Shown piece by piece: positions 58,200 through 64,000 of a stretch of 64,000 bases of DNA (its first letter is position 1; each line of letters starts with the position of its first letter). The translations under genes were made by a program, and so were the position numbers. The stretch is from Sipunculus nudus (lineage: Eukaryota > Annelida > Sipuncula > Golfingiida > Sipunculidae): positions 43,958,840 to 44,022,839 of the forward strand of contig CM049322.1 of the NCBI GenBank assembly GCA_026874595.1, in the 5' to 3' direction. The notes beneath the pieces are model-generated. The model worked only from the letters and a program-made list of their open reading frames with translations. It made no database searches and was not told the DNA's origin.

Positions 58200-59648
58200 T
58201 TATCCCCAGAAAAGTCCATGATCTGGTATGTTGTGGTTGGCTGGGTCCTCGTCCGGAATTCTAAGTAAAACTTCTTTATAGTTCTGTACTCTGGTTTTTA
58301 CTTGTTCTTGATCCCGGTTTTGGTGTGCGTGCATGAGTTTCAAGTACTTGTTAAAAAGAATATTGATGATATGATCATAGTTTTGGTGATTTAGTGGCAT
58401 CCCAATCATGTTTAAAGCATACATAAATTCCTTGGAGCATCTGTTTACTAAGTCCATTTCAGTATCTGCGTCTTGGTAATACATCTGACTTGTGGCAAGA
58501 TGATAAAAAAGTTGAGTTGGGGTCAATGACTCTGTGTTTGTTGATGTTTCCTGCTGAGTGGCTGATGGCTCTGTATATGTTGAAATTGTTGCAGTAGCTG
58601 GTTTTTTCTGTTTCTTCGTTTGGGTGTGTTGTGTTTTCACAGTAGGTGGAGGAGTAGTCTGGGTTAACTTTGTTCTGGAGGTGACTTGGTCTGTCTGAAT
58701 CTGTTTTGTTTTGACTTTTGTTGCAGGCGGATCTGTCTGTGTGGTCTTGGCTTCCTTGGCCGGAGATGGTGGTAGTGGAGATAACATCGGAGGTAAGTCT
58801 ATTTCCATGGCAACGTCTGAACTGGCCGGAGTGTATGTAAGCGATCTCCTGGTTTGAAGTGTAGATCGTTCCTCTTGAGTTTTAGTTGGTGTCTGTTCTG
58901 GTTGTGCCTTGGCGTGTAAGAGTTGTTTCCTAAGTTGTCGATAGGTGGCGCATCCTTTGTAGCTGCTGGCATGGTTCTGTTGACAATTGAAACACCTGTT
59001 GCTTGTTTGTTTACAATTTCTAGTGTGATGACCTGGGTCTCCGCACTTGTAACATCTTTGAGTATTGTTGCATCCACGTGCTGGGTGCCCCCATTCACAG
59101 CAACGACCACAGAAAGGCAGGTAAACATCTTGATATTGTTCTATCTGATATCTATTGTAGGCGAGTGTTAATCCGTCTTGTAACGCTTGACTGGCGCTGT
59201 GAGAGTCATTGAAAATGACTTTTACTCTGTGTGTAGGCTGTTGGTTGCGGGCGTTCTTGAGGCGGATCACTTGAGTGGCTGATGGAAGTTTTTCTTGAAT
59301 CAGTTGTAGTAGTTCTGACTCGGAGGTCTGTGGGTGGATCCCTTTAACTACAATAGGGAACTCTTTTGGCTTGAAATTGGATCTGGTGCGTTTCTTTGGT
59401 CGATGAGTTGTAGTCTTGATATGGGTGATATGACGGAATTCCGGTGTTGTGACCCACTCTGTCTTGTTGCGGAGTCGTGGCAAATGCTGTGTTTCTGTCG
59501 GGTGTACGTATAGGTAGTTTCTGGACTTGGTTGCGGCATCGAAAATGATGTCGGGGAAGGTCTTCTTGAGCAGTTTGTACAATGCAAATCTGTTCTCTAA
59601 TACTGTAGGGTTTACTCCCTCAATGAGTAGTCCCGTGGGGTTTTCCAT
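58200..59648 (-). CDS. Gag-like ORF1 protein, family E, unit 1
   Basis: 482 aa from MENPTGLLIEGV; an ATG 69 nt upstream would add a hydrophobic 23-residue leader that other families lack. RRM-like regions at about 5-65 and 97-180. CCHC knuckles at C180/C183/H188/C193, C199/C202/H207/C212 and C219/C222/H226/C233. The linker has TQT-type motifs centred on Q304, Q318, Q330 and Q343, then degenerate TYT (358) and TNT (371), a spacing of 12-15 residues. The helical C-terminal domain runs from about 376 (LTPTQLFYHLATSQMYY) to 465. No acidic tail. Role as for the other Gags: element RNA binding and particle assembly, inferred from the family. Confidence 0.9.
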   Translation of the reverse strand: MENPTGLLIEGVNPTVLENRFALYKLLKKTFPDIIFDAATKSRNYLYVHPTETQHLPRLRNKTEWVTTPEFRHITHIKTTTHRPKKRTRSNFKPKEFPIVVKGIHPQTSESELLQLIQEKLPSATQVIRLKNARNQQPTHRVKVIFNDSHSASQALQDGLTLAYNRYQIEQYQDVYLPFCGRCCEWGHPARGCNNTQRCYKCGDPGHHTRNCKQTSNRCFNCQQNHASSYKGCATYRQLRKQLLHAKAQPEQTPTKTQEERSTLQTRRSLTYTPASSDVAMEIDLPPMLSPLPPSPAKEAKTTQTDPPATKVKTKQIQTDQVTSRTKLTQTTPPPTVKTQHTQTKKQKKPATATISTYTEPSATQQETSTNTESLTPTQLFYHLATSQMYYQDADTEMDLVNRCSKEFMYALNMIGMPLNHQNYDHIINILFNKYLKLMHAHQNRDQEQVKTRVQNYKEVLLRIPDEDPANHNIPDHGLFWG

Positions 59649-59984
59649 GCTTGTCATGACAAGCATAAAGACGGCGAAAAGCACGCAAAATGAAGCTCTG
59701 TCGAAAAACACGTCCACACTAGTGAAGCGCTAACACGTGACTGTAATTTTGGGGGTAAACTGAACTGAAACATGTATTTTACTTCCTCAGACACACATGG
59801 TTGAGCCGGACTGAGTCCGACGTCCCAGTGGTCTCTTTAGAAGAATTTTGAATTTAGTCCAAAAAATCCCGTGATGTTATTCAGGGAAAATCGTTGGTCA
59901 CGTTCGCTGAAGTCTGACAAATAGCCGTGGTGGACTCTATGGTGTTTTGGTATCTTCCTCGGAGTAAATGCTAATTTTCAAGGT

Positions 59985-61433
59985 TTATTCCCAGAAAAGT
60001 CCATGATCTGGTATGTTGTGGTTGGCTGGGTCCTCGTCCGGAATTCTAAGTAAAACTTCTTTATAGTTCTGTACTCTAGTTTTTACTTGTTCTTGATCCC
60101 GGTTTTGGTGTGCGTGCATGAGTTTCCAGTACTTGTTAAAAAGAATATTGATGATATGATCATAGTTTTGGTGATTTAGTGGCATCCCAATCATGTTTAA
60201 AGCATACATAAATTCCTTGGAGCATCTGTTTACTAAGTCCATTTCAGTATCTGCGTCTTGGTAATACATCTGACTTGTGGCAAGATGATAAAAAAGTTGA
60301 GTTGGGGTCAATGACTCTGTGTTTGTTGATGTTTCCTGCTGAGTGGCTGATGGCTCTGTATATGTTGAAATTGTTGCAGTAGCTGTTTTTTTCTGTTTCT
60401 TCGTTTGGGTGTGTTGTGTTTTCACAGTAGGTGGAGGAGTAGTCTGGGTTAACTTTGTTCTGGAGGTGACTTGGTCTGTCTGAATCTGTTTTGTTTTGAC
60501 TTTTGTTGCAGGCGGATCTGTCTGTGTGGTCTTGGCTTCCTTGGCCGGAGATGGTGGTAGTGGAGATAACATCGGAGGTAAGTCTATTTCCATGGCAACG
60601 TCTGAACTGGCCGGAGTGTATGTAAGCGATCTCCTGGTTTGAAGTGTAGATCGTTCCTCTTGAGTTTTAGTTGGTGTCTGTTCTGGTTGTGCCTTGGCGT
60701 GTAAGAGTTGTTTCCTAAGTTGTCGATAGGTGGCGCATCCTTTGTAGCTGCTGGCATGGTTCTGTTGACAATTGAAACACCTGTTGCTTGTTTGTTTACA
60801 ATTTCTAGTGTGATGACCTGGGTCTCCGCACTTGTAACATCTTTGAGTATTGTTGCATCCACGTGCTGGGTGCCCCCATTCACAGCAACGACCACAGAAA
60901 GGCAGGTAAACATCTTGATATTGTTCTGTCTGATATCTATTGTAGGCGAGTGTTAATCCGTCTTGTAACGCTTGACTGGCGCTGTGAGAGTCATTGAAAA
61001 TGACTTTTACTCTGTGTGTAGGCTGTTGGTTGCGGGCGTTCTTGAGGCGGATCACTTGAGTGGCTGATGGAAGTTTTTCTTGAATCAGTTGTAGTAGTTC
61101 TGACTCGGAGGTCTGTGGGTGGATCCCTTTAACTACAATAGGGAACTCTTTTGGCTTGAAATTGGATCTGGTGCGTTTCTTTGGTCGATGAGTTGTAGTC
61201 TTGATATGGGTGATATGACGGAATTCCGGTGTTGTGACCCACTCTGTCTTGTTGCGGAGTCGTGGCAAATGCTGTGTTTCTGTCGGGTGTACGTATAGGT
61301 AGTTTCTGGACTTGGTTGCGGCATCGAAAATGATGTCGGGGAAGGTCTTCTTGAGCAGTTTGTACAATGCAAATCTGTTCTCTAATACTGTAGGGTTTAC
61401 TCCCTCAATGAGTAGTCCCGTGGGGTTTTCCAT
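59985..61433 (-). CDS. Gag-like ORF1 protein, family E, unit 2
   Basis: 482 aa, intact. Differs from unit 1 at only a few residues, including NRYQTEQ for NRYQIEQ, KKTATA for KKPATA, FNKYWKL for FNKYLKL and C-terminal Glu for Gly. All twelve zinc ligands and four TQT motifs are preserved. Confidence 0.9.
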   Translation of the reverse strand: MENPTGLLIEGVNPTVLENRFALYKLLKKTFPDIIFDAATKSRNYLYVHPTETQHLPRLRNKTEWVTTPEFRHITHIKTTTHRPKKRTRSNFKPKEFPIVVKGIHPQTSESELLQLIQEKLPSATQVIRLKNARNQQPTHRVKVIFNDSHSASQALQDGLTLAYNRYQTEQYQDVYLPFCGRCCEWGHPARGCNNTQRCYKCGDPGHHTRNCKQTSNRCFNCQQNHASSYKGCATYRQLRKQLLHAKAQPEQTPTKTQEERSTLQTRRSLTYTPASSDVAMEIDLPPMLSPLPPSPAKEAKTTQTDPPATKVKTKQIQTDQVTSRTKLTQTTPPPTVKTQHTQTKKQKKTATATISTYTEPSATQQETSTNTESLTPTQLFYHLATSQMYYQDADTEMDLVNRCSKEFMYALNMIGMPLNHQNYDHIINILFNKYWKLMHAHQNRDQEQVKTRVQNYKEVLLRIPDEDPANHNIPDHGLFWE

Positions 61434-61769
61434 GCTTGTCATGACAAGCATAAAGACGGCGAAAAGCACGCAAAATGAAGCTCTGTCGAAAAACACGTCC
61501 ACACTAGTGAAGCGCTAACACGTGACTGTAATTTTGGGGGTAAACTGAACTGAAACATGTATTTTACTTCCTCAGACACACATGGTTGAGCCGGACTGAG
61601 TCCGACGTCCCAGTGGTCTCTTTAGAAGAATTTTGAATTTAGTCCAAAAAATCCCGTGATGTTATTCAGGGAAAATCGTTGGTCACGTTCGCTGAAGTCT
61701 GACAAATAGCCGTGGTGGACTCTATGGTGTTTTGGTATCTTCCTCGGAGTAAATGCTAATTTTCAAGGT

Positions 61770-63218
61770 TTATTCCCAGAAAAGTCCATGATCTGGTATG
61801 TTGTGGTTGGCTGGGTCCTCGTCCGGAATTCTAAGTAAAACTTCTTTATAGTTCTGTACTCTGGTTTTTACTTGTTCTTGATCCCGGTTTTGGTGTGCGT
61901 GCATGAGTTTCCAGTACTTGTTAAAAAGAATATTGATGATATGATCATAGTTTTGGTGATTTAGTGGCATCCCGATCATGTTTAAAGCATACATAAATTC
62001 CTTGGAGCATCTGTTTACTAAGTCCATTTCAGTATCTGCGTCTTGGTAATACATCTGACTTGTGGCAAGATGATAAAAAAGTTGAGTTGGGGTCAATGAC
62101 TCTGTGTTTGTTGATGTTTCCTGCTGAGTGGCTGATGGCTCTGTATTTGTTGAAATTGTTGCAGTAGCTGGTTTTTTCTGTTTCTTCGTTTGGGTGTGTT
62201 GTGTTTTCACAGTAGGTGGAGGAGTAGTCTGGGTTAACTTTGTTCTGGAGGTGACTTGGTCTGTCTGAATCTGTTTTGTTTTGACTTTTGTTGCAGGCGG
62301 ATCTGTCTGTGTGGTCTTGGCTTCCTTGGCCGGAGATGGTGGTAGTGGAGATAACATCGGAGGTAAGTCTATTTCCATGGCAACGTCTGAACTGGCCGGA
62401 GTGTATGTAAGCGATCTCCTGGTTTGAAGTGTAGATCGTTCCTCTTGAGTTTTAGTTGGTGTCTGTTCTGGTTGTGCCTTGGCGTGTAAGAGTTGTTTCC
62501 TAAGTTGTCGATAGGTGGCGCATCCTTTGTAGCTGCTGGCATGGTTCTGTTGACAATTGAAACACCTGTTGCTTGTTTGTTTACAATTTCTAGTGTGATG
62601 ACCTGGGTCTCCGCACTTGTAACATCTTTGAGTATTGTTGCATCCACGTGCTGGGTGCCCCCATTCACAGCAACGACCACAGAAAGGCAGGTAAACATCT
62701 TGATATTGTTCTGTCTGATATCTATTGTAGGCGAGTGTTAATCCGTCTTGTAACGCTTGACTGGCGCTGTGAGAGTCATTGAAAATGACTTTTACTCTGT
62801 GTGTAGGCTGTTGGTTGCGGGCGTTCTTGAGGCGGATCACTTGAGTGGCTGATGGAAGTTTTTCTTGAATCAGTTGTAGTAGTTCTGACTCGGAGGTCTG
62901 TGGGTGGATCCCTTTAACTACAATAGGGAACTCTTTTGGCTTGAAATTGGATCTGGTGCGTTTCTTTGGTCGATGAGTTGTAGTCTTGATATGGGTGATA
63001 TGACGGAATTCCGGTGTTGTGACCCACTCTGTCTTGTTGCGGAGTCGTGGCAAATGCTGTGTTTCTGTCGGGTGTACGTATAGGTAGTTTCTGGACTTGG
63101 TTGCGGCATCGAAAATGATGTCGGGGAAGGTCTTCTTGAGCAGTTTGTACAATGCAAATCTGTTCTCTAATACTGTAGGGTTTACTCCCTCAATGAGTAG
63201 TCCCGTGGGGTTTTCCAT
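61770..63218 (-). CDS. Gag-like ORF1 protein, family E, unit 3
   Basis: 482 aa, intact. As unit 2 but with KKPATA and with STNTE in place of STYTE in the linker. Three successive undamaged copies argue for recent amplification, for selection, or for both. Confidence 0.9.
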   Translation of the reverse strand: MENPTGLLIEGVNPTVLENRFALYKLLKKTFPDIIFDAATKSRNYLYVHPTETQHLPRLRNKTEWVTTPEFRHITHIKTTTHRPKKRTRSNFKPKEFPIVVKGIHPQTSESELLQLIQEKLPSATQVIRLKNARNQQPTHRVKVIFNDSHSASQALQDGLTLAYNRYQTEQYQDVYLPFCGRCCEWGHPARGCNNTQRCYKCGDPGHHTRNCKQTSNRCFNCQQNHASSYKGCATYRQLRKQLLHAKAQPEQTPTKTQEERSTLQTRRSLTYTPASSDVAMEIDLPPMLSPLPPSPAKEAKTTQTDPPATKVKTKQIQTDQVTSRTKLTQTTPPPTVKTQHTQTKKQKKPATATISTNTEPSATQQETSTNTESLTPTQLFYHLATSQMYYQDADTEMDLVNRCSKEFMYALNMIGMPLNHQNYDHIINILFNKYWKLMHAHQNRDQEQVKTRVQNYKEVLLRIPDEDPANHNIPDHGLFWE

Positions 63219-63326
63219 GCTTGTCATGACAAGCATAAAGACGGCGAAAAGCACGCAAAATGAAGCTCTGTCGAAAAACACGTCCACACTAGTGAAGCGC
63301 TAACACGTGACTGTAATTTTGGGGGT

Positions 63327-64000
63327 AAACTGAACTGAAACATGTATTTTACTTCCTCAGACACACATGGTTGAGCCGGACTGAGTCCGACGTCCCAGTG
63401 GTCTCTTTAGAAGAATTTTGAATTTAGTCCAAAAAATCCCGTGATGTTATTCAGGGAAAATCGTTGGTCACGTTCGCTGAAGTCTGACAAATAGCCGTGG
63501 TGGACTCTATGGTGTTTTGGTATCTTCCTCGGAGTAAATGCTAATTTTCAAGGTTTATTCCCAGAAAAGTCCATGATCTGGTATGTTGTGGTTGGCTGGG
63601 TCCTCGTCCGGAATTCTAAGTAAAACTTCTTTATAGTTCTGTACTCTGGTTTTTACTTGTTCTTGATCCCGGTTTTGGTGTGCGTGCATGAGTTTCCAGT
63701 ACTTGTTAAAAAGAATATTGATGATATGATCATAGTTTTGGTGATTTAGTGGCATCCCAATCATGTTTAAAGCATACATAAATTCCTTGGAGCATCTGTT
63801 TACTAAGTCCATTTCAGTATCTGCGTCTTGGTAATACATCTGACTTGTGGCAAGATGATAAAAAAGTTGAGTTGGGGTCAATGACTCTGTGTTTGTTGAT
63901 GTTTCCTGCTGAGTGGCTGATGGCTCTGTATTTGTTGAAATTGTTGCAGTAGCTGGTTTTTTCTGTTTCTTCGTTTGGGTGTGTTGTGTTTTCACAGTAG
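63327..64000 (-). mobile_element. Array element, family E unit 4 (cut by window edge)
   Basis: 3' UTR, hairpin (63,377-63,389) and the 3' third of gag. Continues beyond the window, so the array is longer than seen here. Confidence 0.9.
63555..64000 (-). CDS. Gag-like ORF1 protein, family E, unit 4 (partial)
   Basis: C-terminal part only: the end of the TQT linker (HTQTKKQKK, STNTE) and the helical domain, stop at 63,555. Open to the window edge and the same as unit 3 where visible. Confidence 0.88.
   Translation of the reverse strand, partial: TVKTQHTQTKKQKKPATATISTNTEPSATQQETSTNTESLTPTQLFYHLATSQMYYQDADTEMDLVNRCSKEFMYALNMIGMPLNHQNYDHIINILFNKYWKLMHAHQNRDQEQVKTRVQNYKEVLLRIPDEDPANHNIPDHGLFWE

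Larger units (their letters stand above)
57974..64000 (-). repeat. Tandem array of a 1,785-bp gag unit (3.4 copies in window)
   Basis: Units 57,974-59,756, 59,757-61,541, 61,542-63,326 and 63,327 onward (cut by the window edge). The period is exactly 1,785 bp, with only a handful of substitutions between units (for example the last gag residue Gly or Glu, and Tyr or Asn in STxTE). Each unit holds a complete element: 5' block, gag, 3' UTR hairpin (58,022-58,034; 59,807-59,819; 61,592-61,604; 63,377-63,389) and a CTGAACTGAAA pentamer tail. Confidence 0.93.

Noticed and set aside
59649-59717. In-frame upstream ATG adding a hydrophobic leader (signal-peptide-like) to family E Gag
   Set aside because: All gag families align from the M-x-x-x-[T/V]-G start. 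The extra 23 residues have no counterpart in families C and D and are unlike the leader in family B.

Overview
This is a window of animal nuclear DNA, most likely from a marine mollusc. The one clear host gene has introns and belongs to an animal Golgi glycosyltransferase family. The interspersed repeats (Helentron-type non-autonomous elements with GTCTGTTTGTCTGCACTCTCCT-like and GGTCAAGGTCA-like text, and GGTGGCGCCACC repeats) look like those common in molluscan genomes. The taxon is inferred from style only.

Layout. Positions 1-5,400 hold a possible short terminal exon on the plus strand (311-409) and a three-exon GT14 family beta-1,6-N-acetylglucosaminyltransferase gene on the minus strand (2088-4676; 454 aa after splicing). 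From 5,400 to 31,600 the DNA is AT-rich and gene-poor: (TA)n tracts, a SINE-like piece, a 1.84-kb duplication carrying an identical 64-codon exon-like block, a fold-back element with inverted repeats of about 300 bp, a hAT-like element with CCCGC-rich ends, a possible first exon beside a perfect CRE, a broken transposase-like fragment and a Helentron-type element.

From about 31,624 to the right edge the window is an unbroken head-to-tail array of retroelements, all on the minus strand. Those with coding capacity carry one gene: a Gag-like ORF1 with two RRM-like folds, three CCHC knuckles, a TQT-repeat linker and a helical C-terminal domain. No reverse transcriptase or endonuclease gene is seen in 32 kb. 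Four gag families occur (36,104; 37,940; 53,915 and 56,624; then a 1,785-bp unit repeated in tandem from 57,974). They alternate with a 2.9-4.0-kb family that has no convincing gene ('family A': 31,860; 39,593; 42,530; 50,651). Coding and non-coding elements share a 3' UTR hairpin whose stem covaries between families, a 3' tail of short pentamer repeats, a 5' terminal CCCCCAAAATTA block in full-length copies, and 350-370-bp 5' repeats with another covarying hairpin. One family A copy is split by a 5.2-kb Helentron-type insertion (45,075-50,248).

Overall this resembles, by inference, the HeT-A/TART telomere arrays of Drosophila: gag-only, one orientation, head to tail, shared 3' ends, coding and non-coding partners, RT supplied in trans. 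All 3' ends point left, towards the host gene, and the array runs off the right edge. That is the polarity expected if elements were added to a chromosome end lying to the right. This is a hypothesis; the sequence shows the array and its shared ends but not a telomere.
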